Origin: CAYVQF01 sp964454015
GTDB taxonomy: Bacteria; Myxococcota_A; Bradymonadia; UBA4248
Assembly (NCBI GenBank): GCA_964454015.1
Contig: CAYVQF010000047.1
Coordinates: 1 to 45,759, forward strand
Length of the DNA stretch: 45,759 nucleotides
Direction: 5' to 3'
The notes under the pieces are model-generated. The model saw only the letters and a program-made list of their open reading frames with translations. It made no database searches and was not told the DNA's origin. Shown here piece after piece: positions 8,765-16,795 of the stretch (position 1 is the first letter of the stretch; each line of letters starts with the position of its first letter). Both the position numbers and the translations under genes were made by a program.

Positions 8765-11081
8765 TCAGCGGCCAAAGATGAACATCGTCCCGGCCAGGGT
8801 GGGGCTAGGCCCGTTGTTCATGCGGGCATAATCGGCGCGGTTGTTGTTGTCGACCCAGGTGGGGGCGAAGACGAAGCTGTTGGTGTTGCCATTGCGCACC
8901 CGGCCGGCGCAGAAGCCGGTCTGGCTGGTCGGCGAGGTGCTGGTGCGCACGTGGAGCATGCAGCGGTCGGCCGAACCGGCGCCAATGCTTTCCCCGTCCC
9001 CATCGCCCATGGAGACCACCTGGAGGTTGACGTCCACCGAGCCGCCATAGCGGTTGGCGATGATCGTGCCCAAGTTCAGCGCGGAGAAGTTGAAACCGGA
9101 CGCATAGTAGCTCAACAAGGTGCGGTTGCCCGTGACCAGGTTGTAGTACGCCGCGCCGTAGCCCGTGTCGATGTAGAGCTGGTTGAGGGACAGCACGCCG
9201 TAAGCCAGGGATTTGCCATCGCAGCCAGCAGTGGTGTTGAGGACGCAGGCGTCACCAAAGGTCGTCGCCGTCTTCCACGCCGCCGAATCCCAGCGCCAGC
9301 CCTCGGAGTTGTTGCCACCGGCGACCTTGCCGAGCAAGGTCCAGCCACCGCCGTCGACGGTCATCTCGCAGTAGACCGTGAATGGAGGATTGGGGCCACT
9401 GCCATCGACGTCGATGACGTAGGTCCCAGAGATGGCCGTCGGGTTGGCCGTGCGAATGGCCTGGCACGAAACGGGGTACACGCACAGGGTCCCGTCGCCG
9501 TTGACATCACTGCTGCCAGAGGCGCAGGTGCAGGTGAAGCTACCAGGCGTGTTGGTGCAGGTCGCGTTGACTGGGTCGCAGTTGTCCGTGCCCAGAGCGC
9601 ATTCGTCGATGTCGGTGCAGCTCACGCCGTCACCGCTGTAGCCGCTGTTGCAGGCGCAGGTGAAGCTACCAGGCGTGTTGGTGCAGGNNNNNNNNNNNNN
9701 NNNNNNNNNNNNNNNNNNNNNNNNNNNNNNNNNNNNNNNNNNNNNNNNNNNNNNNNNNNNNNNNNNNNNNNNNNNNNNNNNNNNNNNCGCACTCGTCGAT
9801 GTCGGTGCAGCTCACGCCGTCGCCGCTGTAGCCGCTGTTGCAGGCGCAAGTGAAGGCGCCAGGCGTGTTGGTGCAGGTCGCGTTCGCGTGGCAGTTGTCC
9901 GTCCCCAGGTCGCACTCGTCGATGTCGGTGCAGCTCACGCCGTCGCCGCTGTAGCCGCTGTTGCAGGCGCAAGTGAAGGCGCCAGGCGTGTTGGTGCAGG
10001 TGGCGTTGGCGTGGCAGTTGTCCGTCCCCAGGTCGCACTCGTCGATGTCTTCGCACACCAGGCCATCGCCGCTGTAGCCGCTGTCACAGGCGCAGCTATA
10101 GCTGCCGGGCAGGTTGGTGCAGGTGGCGTTCTCATGGCAGAGCATGGCGCCGGTGCTACACTCGTCGATGTCTTCGCAGCTCACGCCGTCGCCGCTGTAG
10201 CCGAAATCACAGAAGCAGAAGTGGCCATCTTCGGTCTCGGTGCAGGTGGCGTTGTCGTCACAGACGGCTTCGCCGACCAGGCAGTCCACGGCGAGGACAC
10301 AGGTGGTGCCGTCGCCGACATAGCCGTCGTTACAGGCGCAGGTGTAGGCGCCCACCGTGTTGGTGCAGGTGGCGTTTTCGTCGCAGGCGTGGATCCCGGC
10401 GGCGCACTCGTCCACGTCTTCACAGGTCAGGCCGTCGCCGTCGTAGCCAGGATCGCAGACGCAGTAGTGGCCCCCCTCCAGCTCGGTGCAGGTGGCGTTG
10501 TCATCGCACTCGGCGCCGCCGTCGACGCAGTCGATGGCGCTGACGCAGAAGGTCCCGTCACCGACATAGCCGTCGTTACAAGCGCAGGTGTAGGCGCCCT
10601 CGGTGTTGGTGCAGGTGGCGTTCTCGTCGCAGGTGTGGGTCCCGGCGGCGCACTCGTCCACGTCGACGCATTGCCCCTGTTCATCGGCCACCCAGCCCGC
10701 AGGGCACTGACACACCAGGTCGATGCACGCGCCGACGGCGCAGTCTTCCTGTACCACACAGGCCTCCTCGAGGGGGCAGGCGTCGCAGTCGGGCCCGCCG
10801 CAGTCCACTCCGGTCTCGGCGGCATTCTTCAGGCCATCGTCGCAGGCCGGCGGGAGGCAGCCCAGGACGGGATCACAGACGCCACCGTCGCAGTCGTCAG
10901 GGCTGGTGCAGGTGATCTCACTCTGATCGTGGACGTCAGTAGCCTCAGGCAGGTCGAGGAGGTCCTCGGGTTCACCGCCCCAGTAGAGGCGCGCCCCATC
11001 GTCACAGCTCGTGGCCAACCACAGCAGCGCCGTCGCCATGAGCAACCAAGCTACACCCAATTGTCGTCTATGTCCTCTCAC
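8765..11081 (-). CDS. Lipoprotein with calcium-binding EGF array and fibrinogen-like C-terminal domain (split by assembly gap)
   Basis: The GTG start at 11081 is fixed by a strong AGGAGGT. The N-terminus has a lipoprotein signal ending LATSC (C26). A Myxococcota-style Cys motif (GLKNAAETGVDCGG) follows, then at least eight calcium-binding EGF units (DVDEC/DIDEC...NATCTNT.G.YTCACN.GY.GDG). The last part (coding positions 9400 to 8765) reads FTVYCEMTVDGGGWTLL, the signature of a fibrinogen-related domain, and ends TMFIFGR. An N run interrupts the EGF array at 9688-9787. The reading frames on the two sides are the same gene only if the missing length is a multiple of 3, which 100 is not, so the apparent frameshift is an artefact of the placeholder. 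The role is probably surface binding of glycans or proteins, inferred from the domains. Confidence 0.82.
9688..9787. other. Assembly gap of 100 N
   Basis: Exactly 100 N, a conventional placeholder for unknown length. It falls in a tandem array of near-identical 123-base EGF units, which explains why assembly failed. Keeping the frame and the repeat register requires a true missing length of 33 + 123n bases. Confidence 0.97.
9789..10034 (-). repeat. Two near-identical 123-base calcium-binding EGF units next to the gap
   Basis: Units 9789-9911 and 9912-10034 are each 123 bases (41 residues, TDIDECDLGTDNCHANATC... pattern) and differ at only a few bases, whereas the units further 5' in the gene have diverged. 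This points to recent unit duplication at the gap. Confidence 0.85.
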
Positions 11082-11663
11082 GTCCTACCTCCTGCATCGG
11101 GGTCTTTGGGCACCATGACGGCGTCCCATCGGTCATCTTGCGAAGCGCGCGTCACCCAGGGGCCACCCAAGCAGCGGCCCTGCGCAGCCTGTCGTGGGAG
11201 TGCTGCACCCAGAAGCCAATGCCTCCGGGCATCACCACACATAGGCGCAACACTTACCTGTAGCAGACAAGGCGACACAGAGCCAGTTCCAGCACTCCAC
11301 CGCGTCCTTTTTGCGGCAGGTGCTCCCTGGTCCATTGGCCGCCGCTCATACGGACGAGCTGGGGCATCGGCCCAGAAAGAATCCGCATCGAGGCGTTTTT
11401 TGGGGGCGGACGGGTGGGGGCGGCGGCGGCCTGCCGTATTCCACACCCCGCGTTGCCATCCATCTTTAGGCGGTGACTTCGGGCCGCACAGCGCCATGGC
11501 TTGGCCACGCTTCGATCTTTGTTCACCCCGTGTTATTTGGCGCGCGTCACAGCGCCGCGTCCGCCCATGGCCCGGCAAATATGTATTCTGTCATTTGGCA
11601 AATCACCCTGTATCGGTGAGAGTGACGGCTGGCCTGTTGCGCGTTGACCATGAGGAGTTTTAC
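11082..11663. other. 582-base divergent intergenic region
   Basis: It lies between the starts of two divergently transcribed lipoprotein genes and so must hold both promoters. I see no convincing gene in it; open frames here look unlike protein. A G-rich patch occurs at about 11402-11430. A small odd-length palindrome, ATTTGGCAAAT, lies at 11593-11603, with a further GGCAAAT at 11574-11580, and could be an operator. No confident -35/-10 pair could be assigned. Confidence 0.5.
11087..11093 (-). promoter_or_regulatory. Strong Shine-Dalgarno sequence setting the GTG start of the EGF/fibrinogen-like gene
   Basis: Read on the - strand this is AGGAGGT, five bases before GTG 11081. It is the best ribosome binding site in this part of the window and decides the start codon. 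Confidence 0.75.
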
Positions 11664-12125
11664 ATGCAAATCCGTCGCAGTTGGGTGTGGGTGCTGGTTG
11701 TGGGGGGCTTGGTGGGGGGCTTGGTGGGGGCCTGTGGCGATGATGACGAGGGTCGCCCGATTTTGGAGTACGTGGGGCGGGCCTGCACCGCAGCGGAGCA
11801 GTGTTATCCCGACATCGATCACGCTGAGCTTCCCGGCGCGGTGGTGTGTCTGGCGGAGGTGCAAGACGGCTATTGCACGCACCACTGTGCGGTGGACGCC
11901 GATTGTTGCGCCGTGGAGGGGACCTGTGATTTCGAGGCCGAGCTGGCGGTGTTGTGCGCCCCCTTCCAGTCCACAGGCGAGCGTTACTGCTTCATCTCCT
12001 GTGAAGACCCGGGCGAGATGAACGCCGACGACTATTGCGGGCGCTGGGCCTACCCGGGCTTCATCTGTCGCTCCACGGGTGGCGGCTCGACCAACCGGCG
12101 GGTGTGTGTGCCGCCGGGGGGGTGA
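11664..12125 (+). CDS. Small cysteine-rich lipoprotein
   Basis: A 153-residue protein with a lipoprotein signal peptide (VGGLVGGLVGAC, lipidated C24), an acidic GDDDEG after the cysteine, and 14 or more further cysteines (for example CYPDIDHAELPGAVVCLAEV, HHCAVDADCCAVEGTC). No enzyme motif is visible. ATG 11664 is preceded by GAGGAG with a 6-base spacing, which excludes longer upstream readings. It is divergent from the EGF/fibrinogen-like lipoprotein gene. Related Cys-rich lipoproteins are common and mostly uncharacterised in Myxococcota; a surface role is inferred. Confidence 0.8.
   Translation: MQIRRSWVWVLVVGGLVGGLVGACGDDDEGRPILEYVGRACTAAEQCYPDIDHAELPGAVVCLAEVQDGYCTHHCAVDADCCAVEGTCDFEAELAVLCAPFQSTGERYCFISCEDPGEMNADDYCGRWAYPGFICRSTGGGSTNRRVCVPPGG
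11700..11731 (+). repeat. 12-base tandem repeat inside a signal-peptide coding region
   Basis: GTGGGGGGCTTG occurs at 11700-11711 and again exactly at 11712-11723, followed by a partial third copy. Each unit encodes V-G-G-L in the hydrophobic core of the lipoprotein signal. The runs of six G make the stretch prone to replication slippage. Confidence 0.8.
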
Positions 12126-12232
12126 GGGCCACGGCGAGGGTGTCTTGACAGCGGGGAGGGGGCTCCTTAGCGTGCCGCAGGTTGCATGGGCGGCGGCGCC
12201 GGTGGCGGTGCGCGGTGAGAGGAGCGTGAGGG

Positions 12233-13402
12233 ATGAAGGCACGGTGGGGCTGGTTGGTGTTGTGGGTCTTGGCGCTGGTCTTGGGCGGCTGTCAGGGCAA
12301 GGGCGAGGGGGAGTTGGGGCGGGCAGGTTCAGGCGCGAAGCCCGAGGCGGCGCCCCAGGGCGCAGCGAGTGCCCCCGAGGCGGCACAGGCCGAGGCGCCA
12401 GCCGAGCCGACGCTCGCCGAGGCCGACGGGGCTGAAGCGCCTGCGGGCGTCCCAGCGCCCGTGGATCCAGCAGCAGAAAGCGCGGCGGTCGTGGGAGAAG
12501 CGACCGCAGCGCCCCTTGGTTGCGCGGATTTCCACTGGGTGGAGGTCCATGGGGGCCAGCCCTATGTGCACCTGCAGGTCACGGCGGAGGAGGCCACGGC
12601 GCTGTTGGCGGTCGAGGGTTCGGCGGCGCGGGTGTTGACGCCGGATTGGAGCGTGTGGGAGGCCCCCCAGGCGCCTCCCGTGGCGGGCTATGCGCAGGGC
12701 GAGCCTTTTTGGCTTTATGGCAACGAGAGCTCGGCCCCTTTGGCGCAGTGCACCTTGGGTGAGTTTCGGCGCCTGACGCGGGGGACGCCGCACTTTGGTT
12801 GGCGCCAGCACTTGGAGGAGGAAGGGAAGACGCCCGAGGCGCCCGGTTGTGGGGAGGCGGCGCTCTTTGCGACCTTGGTGTGTCCAGCGCTGGAGGCGGC
12901 GCCGAGCTTTGCCCTGCGGGAGGAGCTGGGGGTGCGGGCGCATGTGGCTCTGGGAGGGTTGGGCGAGCTCGCGGGCTTGGACTTGCTGCGGGCCCATCCC
13001 AACTATGTGGAAGCGCGGGCAGAGGCCGCGGCGGCGGCGCAGCTCCAGGGCGAGGACCTGGCCGAGGTGGTCGCGGTGCAGCTCTTTGCCGGCGCGGATC
13101 AGCGCCTGGGGGTGGTCACGCTGACCTTGCAGACGGGGGAAGGCGAGACGGCTTGTGGCGGCGAGGATGTGCGGGTGGCCCTGGTGGCCCTGGTGGCGCT
13201 GGAGGCGGATCGGGACGCGGTGGCGCAGGTCTTGGCGCCCTTGCATCAGGGCGCGTGGGAGGAGGTGGTGGGGCTGGTGGTGGACGGCGTTGGCCGTTAT
13301 CACTTGTTGGTGGAGATCTTTCCGAACACGCGGGCCTTGGTGGCCTTGGGTGAGGTGGAGTCCTGTCAGGTGAGTTTTGCCTATTGTGATTGTGGCTGTT
13401 GA
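12233..13402 (+). CDS. Lipoprotein with Ala/Pro/Glu-rich linker, unknown function
   Basis: A 389-residue protein with a clear lipobox (VLALVLGGC, C20), then a low-complexity Ala/Pro/Glu-rich linker (about residues 25-90) of the kind that spans the periplasm or cell wall, and a globular part of about 300 residues. The globular part contains paired cysteines and ends in CQVSFAYCDCGC. GAGGAG lies about 10 bases before ATG 12233. The start of the polysaccharide locus follows within 15 bases, but the gene's style (very G-rich sense strand, Cys-rich end) matches the lipoprotein region before it. No recognised domain. Confidence 0.75.
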   Translation: MKARWGWLVLWVLALVLGGCQGKGEGELGRAGSGAKPEAAPQGAASAPEAAQAEAPAEPTLAEADGAEAPAGVPAPVDPAAESAAVVGEATAAPLGCADFHWVEVHGGQPYVHLQVTAEEATALLAVEGSAARVLTPDWSVWEAPQAPPVAGYAQGEPFWLYGNESSAPLAQCTLGEFRRLTRGTPHFGWRQHLEEEGKTPEAPGCGEAALFATLVCPALEAAPSFALREELGVRAHVALGGLGELAGLDLLRAHPNYVEARAEAAAAAQLQGEDLAEVVAVQLFAGADQRLGVVTLTLQTGEGETACGGEDVRVALVALVALEADRDAVAQVLAPLHQGAWEEVVGLVVDGVGRYHLLVEIFPNTRALVALGEVESCQVSFAYCDCGC

Positions 13403-13412
13403 GGGGGGCTTG

Positions 13413-14561
13413 GTGGAGCACGGGAGCAACATTCACCTCGGGGTGAACCTGGCCTTCCTCCGGGCGGGCGTGGGGGGCTCACAGGTCTTCGTCACCCAGA
13501 TGGTGCAAGCCCTATCCCGCCTGCCAGAGTTGCGCCTCACGCTCTTCTGCTTCCCTGACGCGGCGCCTTGCTTTCGCGACCTGAACGCCGACCTCGTCTT
13601 GTTGAGCCAGCGGCCGTACGCGCTGCCGCGCCGCCTCTTGGCGGAGTCGCTGAGCTTGGCGCAGGGCGTTTGGCGAGCCAAGATCGATGTCCTGTGGTCG
13701 CCGGCGAACTTCTGTGCGCCCATCCCGCGGGCCATCGTTCCCCAGGTGGTGACGGTGCACGATCTCCAGCACTGCCGCTTCCCGGACTTCTTCACGCGGC
13801 GCAAGCGTCTGGCGCGCCAGGGGGCCATGCGCTTCACCTTGGGCCACGCCGCGGCGCTCACGGCGGTGAGCGCCTTCACGGCCGGCGAGTTGACGCGCTT
13901 TTACAGCGTCCCACCGGAGCGGATCACGGTCATTCACGAGGGCGTTGAGCCGATCTCGCCCTTGGCCCCAGCGGCCCTGGCGGCGCTGCGCGAGGTCTAT
14001 GGGCTGCAGCGCCCCTTTCTGTTCTACCCAGCGGCGCCCTGGCCGAGCAAGAACCATCCCGCCCTCCTCGCCGCCTATGCGATGCTCTTGCAGCAGGGCT
14101 ACGACCTGGACTTGGTCTTGTGCGGCGTGGGTCAGCCCCCGCTGGACACGTGGCTTGCGCCCTTGGACGCCCGCGCGCGTTCCAGAGTGCGGCATCTCGG
14201 GTTTTTACCGCGGTCGGACTTTTTTGGGGTGATGCAGGCCGCCAAGCTCATGATTTTTCCGTCGCTCTACGAGGGTTTTGGCCTGCCGTTGCTGGAGGCC
14301 ATGGCCTGCGGAACACCCGTGGTGGCCGGGCGCGCGGGCTCGAGCCCTGAGGTCTGCGGCGCGGCGGCTCAATATGTGGACCCGTGCTCAGTGGATGGGA
14401 TTGCCGCTGGGGTGCGGGCGGTGTTGGACAATCCAGCGCTGGGTGCGCAGCTCATCGCGGCGGGGGGGGCGCAGGCCGCGAGTTTTTCTTGGTCCAGCAG
14501 CGCCCAATCGCTACGAGATTGCCTGTTGTCGGTACAGGGACTCGCGTGCCAAGATGCCTAA
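13413..14561 (+). CDS. Glycosyltransferase family 4
   Basis: A GT-B fold glycosyltransferase. The N-terminal motif IHLGVNLAFLRAGVGGSQVF is typical of the acceptor half, and the donor half contains FPSLYEGFGLPLLEAMACGTPVV with the EX7E glutamates (starting near residue 281). It probably adds a hexose or deoxyhexose to a lipid-linked intermediate at the inner face of the cytoplasmic membrane. The start is uncertain: GTG 13413 is preceded by GAGGGGGG at good distance, TTG 13410 is almost as likely, and TTG 13377 would overlap the previous gene. The final 80 residues are clearly paralogous to the tail of the chimeric ORF that ends at 16795. An 8-G run occurs at 14462-14469. Confidence 0.88.
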   Translation: MEHGSNIHLGVNLAFLRAGVGGSQVFVTQMVQALSRLPELRLTLFCFPDAAPCFRDLNADLVLLSQRPYALPRRLLAESLSLAQGVWRAKIDVLWSPANFCAPIPRAIVPQVVTVHDLQHCRFPDFFTRRKRLARQGAMRFTLGHAAALTAVSAFTAGELTRFYSVPPERITVIHEGVEPISPLAPAALAALREVYGLQRPFLFYPAAPWPSKNHPALLAAYAMLLQQGYDLDLVLCGVGQPPLDTWLAPLDARARSRVRHLGFLPRSDFFGVMQAAKLMIFPSLYEGFGLPLLEAMACGTPVVAGRAGSSPEVCGAAAQYVDPCSVDGIAAGVRAVLDNPALGAQLIAAGGAQAASFSWSSSAQSLRDCLLSVQGLACQDA

Positions 14562-14568
14562 AGAGCTT

Positions 14569-14586
14569 GCGGCACTGCTCTGCCGC
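14569..14586 (+). other. Small hairpin between the glycosyltransferase and phosphoglycosyl transferase genes
   Basis: GCGGCA and TGCCGC pair around a six-base loop, 7 bases after the upstream stop. There is no T tract, so it is more likely an RNA-processing or pausing structure than a terminator, or it is chance. Confidence 0.3.
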
Positions 14587-14607
14587 CCCGGTGAGTGAGC
14601 CCCATTG

Positions 14608-15255
14608 ATGAAGAAAGCCAGCTTCCCTCCTTTTTACCCCAAAGCCAAGCGCTTCCTCGATCTCTGCGGTGCAGGAGCGCTCCTCGTCGCCACGGCGCCG
14701 CTTGCCATTGGAGTTGGACTAGGGGTGCGCTTCAGCCTGGGCGCTCCGGTGCTCTTCCGCCAGTCCCGCCCTGGTCAGCACGGGCGCCCCTTCACGCTGC
14801 TCAAGTTCCGCACGATGCGCCCCCCCAGTCCGGGCGAAGACATGTTGGCCACGGACGCAGAGAGGCTCAGTGCTTTCGGCCGCTTTCTTCGCCGCAGCAG
14901 CCTGGACGAGATCCCCACGCTACTTAATGTCATTAAGGGCGACATGAGCCTAGTGGGCCCACGCCCTCTACTTATGGAGTACTTGCCGCGCTACAGTCCT
15001 GAGCAAGCCCGCCGTCACGAGGTGAAACCTGGTGTCACCGGCTGGTTGCAGGTCAATGGCCGCAACGCTTTGAGCTGGGAAGAAAAGTTCGCCCTGGATG
15101 TTTGGTATGTGGATCACGCCAGCTTGCGGCTCGATCTCGAGATCCTATTGCGCACTTTCGGAACCGTGTTGTTGAAACGGGGCATCACCCATAGCGGCCA
15201 CGCAACGATGCCGGCGTTCATGGGAACTCCTAGTCACCGAGAAGGGGAGGAGTAA
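14608..15255 (+). CDS. PglC-like initiating phosphoglycosyl transferase (bacterial sugar transferase)
   Basis: A 215-residue monotopic enzyme that moves a sugar-1-phosphate from a UDP-sugar to undecaprenyl phosphate, the first membrane step of repeat-unit assembly. It shows the re-entrant hydrophobic segment after KRFLDLCGAGALL, the FRQSRPGQHGRPF and LLKFRTMR blocks, the catalytic Asp-Glu pair in SLDEIPTLLNV (D100-E101), and MSLVGPRPLL. The short length matches PglC rather than the long WcaJ/WbaP type. ATG 14608 is used; TTG 14605 directly before it is possible. The adjacent acetyltransferase gene recalls pglC-pglD pairs. Confidence 0.92.
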   Translation: MKKASFPPFYPKAKRFLDLCGAGALLVATAPLAIGVGLGVRFSLGAPVLFRQSRPGQHGRPFTLLKFRTMRPPSPGEDMLATDAERLSAFGRFLRRSSLDEIPTLLNVIKGDMSLVGPRPLLMEYLPRYSPEQARRHEVKPGVTGWLQVNGRNALSWEEKFALDVWYVDHASLRLDLEILLRTFGTVLLKRGITHSGHATMPAFMGTPSHREGEE

Positions 15256-15257
15256 AG

Positions 15258-15920
15258 TTGGCCGCAAAGGGGATACTCATCGTCGGCGCCGGTGGACATG
15301 CAAAAGTCCTCATCGCCACGGCTCAAGCTCTCGACCTACCAATCATTGGATTGCTGGATGACAACGAAGAGCGCTACGGGGAGTTACTCCTTGGCGTTCC
15401 CATCATTGGCAGGATCGATGTACTGGGCTCGCCCGAACAGCCGCCCGCCCTGATCGCCGTCGGCGACAATGCAACCCGGCGGCGAATAGCCTTGGGCTTT
15501 CCTCACCAGCGCTGGCACACCTTGGTACACCCTCGCGCCTGGGTGCACCCCTCGGTGTCCTTGGGTCCAGGCACGGTGGTCTTGGCCGGGGCGATGATCC
15601 AGCCCAGCGCCCACCTGGGGGCTCACGTCATCGTCAATACGGGGGCAACCGTCGACCACGACTGCCGCATAAGCGACTTTGTCCACGTTGCGCCAGGGGT
15701 AAACCTCTCTGGTGGCGTTTGCTTGGGCGAGGGTGCCTTCCTTGGGGTGGGCGCCTGCGCCCTGCCCCTTGCCGAGGTTGGGGCGTGGAGCATCGTCGGA
15801 GGTGGCGGCGCCGTCGTTAACAGCCTGCCGGATCATGTGACCGCCGTAGGCCAGCCCGCTAGAATAATTAAAGTTCGTCAACCGGACGGGTTCCCCGGCC
15901 TGAAGCGAGGCACGCCATGA
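15258..15920 (+). CDS. NeuD/PglD-family sugar O/N-acetyltransferase
   Basis: A 220-residue left-handed beta-helix acetyltransferase. The N-terminal Rossmann-like part has ILIVGAGGHAKV, followed by hexapeptide repeats with the VDHDCRISDFVHVAPG motif, whose His (H134) is the expected base for acetyl transfer from acetyl-CoA. It starts at TTG 15258, supported by GGGGAGG 7 bases upstream. It could acetylate an amino sugar destined for the initiating transferase (PglD type) or a nonulosonic acid (NeuD type); the sequence alone does not decide. Its stop overlaps the next start as ATGA. Confidence 0.9.
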   Translation: MAAKGILIVGAGGHAKVLIATAQALDLPIIGLLDDNEERYGELLLGVPIIGRIDVLGSPEQPPALIAVGDNATRRRIALGFPHQRWHTLVHPRAWVHPSVSLGPGTVVLAGAMIQPSAHLGAHVIVNTGATVDHDCRISDFVHVAPGVNLSGGVCLGEGAFLGVGACALPLAEVGAWSIVGGGGAVVNSLPDHVTAVGQPARIIKVRQPDGFPGLKRGTP

Positions 15921-16795
15921 CAGAACGTCATAAGCGCGCCCTCGTCACAGGCATCACCGGCCAAGATGGCTCCTACCTGGCTGAGTTGCTCCTCGCCAAG
16001 GGCTACATCGTGCATGGCCTCATTCGCCGGGCCAGCTCCTTCAACACCCATCGCATCGAGCACCTCTATGAGGATCCACAAGATGCAGGGAGGCGCCTCC
16101 ACCTGCACTTTGGCGACCTCACAGACGCCTCGAACCTTTCGCGTCTCATCGAGCGTATCCAGCCCGATGAGATCTACAACCTCGGCGCCCAGAGCCACGT
16201 CCAGGTTTCTTTCGAGCTTCCCGAATACACCGCCCAAGTCGACGGCATTGGCACCTTGCGTCTCCTCGACGCCATCAGAGACGCAGGCTTTCGTTGCCGT
16301 TTCTGCCAAGCCTCGACCAGTGAGCTTTTCGGCAAAGCCCAGGAGTGTCCGCAGCGAGAGACCACTCCCTTTTACCCGCGAAGCCCCTACGCGGCAGCCA
16401 AGCTCTACGCGCACTGGCTGGTGATCAACTACCGCGAAGCCTATGGCCTGCACGCGAGCAACGCCATTTTGTTCAATCACGAGAGCCCACGCCGCGGCAA
16501 GACCTTCGTCACGCGAAAAATCAGCATGGCGGCGGCGGCCATCGCCTGTGGGACCCCCGTGGTGACCGGGCGCACGGGGTCGATCCCTGAGGACTGCGGG
16601 GAGGCGGCTTATTATGTGGATCCGTGCTCGGTGGAGACGAATGCCGCTGGGGTGCAGGCGGTGTTGGACAGCCCGGCACTGGGTGCGCAGCTCATCGCGG
16701 CGGGAGGAGCGCAGGCCGCTAGATTTTCTTGGGATCGTTCGGCGGGTATGTTGGCGCAACAAGTGGTCGAGGTACACCGGCGAGGTGGGCCGTGA
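15917..16795 (+). CDS. Chimeric ORF: GDP-mannose 4,6-dehydratase N-half fused to a GT4 C-terminal tail
   Basis: Residues 1-211 are a GDP-mannose 4,6-dehydratase: the NADP motif GITGQDGSYLAELLL, RRASSFNTHRIEHLYEDP, STSELFGKAQ and YAAAK are all present. At the sequence coding AAIACG the frame then runs straight into the end of a GT4 glycosyltransferase (GTPVVTGRTGSIPEDCGEA to FSWDRSAG). The dehydratase lacks its substrate-binding C-terminal third and the GT lacks its acceptor half, so neither activity is expected. The switch occurs where gmd (GCCATCGCCTGTGG) and GT4 genes (GCCATGGCCTGCGG) share almost the same bases. It may be a real recombination scar or an assembly artefact. It is in frame and overlaps both neighbours' coding ends. 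Confidence 0.85.
   Translation: MTERHKRALVTGITGQDGSYLAELLLAKGYIVHGLIRRASSFNTHRIEHLYEDPQDAGRRLHLHFGDLTDASNLSRLIERIQPDEIYNLGAQSHVQVSFELPEYTAQVDGIGTLRLLDAIRDAGFRCRFCQASTSELFGKAQECPQRETTPFYPRSPYAAAKLYAHWLVINYREAYGLHASNAILFNHESPRRGKTFVTRKISMAAAAIACGTPVVTGRTGSIPEDCGEAAYYVDPCSVETNAAGVQAVLDSPALGAQLIAAGGAQAARFSWDRSAGMLAQQVVEVHRRGGP
16092..16551 (+). repeat. 460-base direct repeat, copy 1 (inside the chimeric dehydratase)
   Basis: By reading the two copies against each other I find no difference between 16092-16551 and 17759-18218 (offset 1667). Upstream of it the two genes differ at many third positions, so identity begins and ends abruptly. Confidence 0.88.

Noticed and set aside
9666..9687. Apparent frameshift in the EGF/fibrinogen-like gene at the gap
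   Set aside because: It arises from counting 100 placeholder bases; the flanks agree in frame if the true gap is a multiple of 3.
11402..11430. G-rich patch as a regulatory G-quadruplex
   Set aside because: Only three runs of three or more G are present with loops of uneven length; such patches are common in this G+C-rich DNA.
8744..12125. Long + strand frames across the EGF-like gene, including one running through the gap
   Set aside because: They are the antisense of the cysteine-rich repeats and pass through N; only the portion from 11664 is a real gene.
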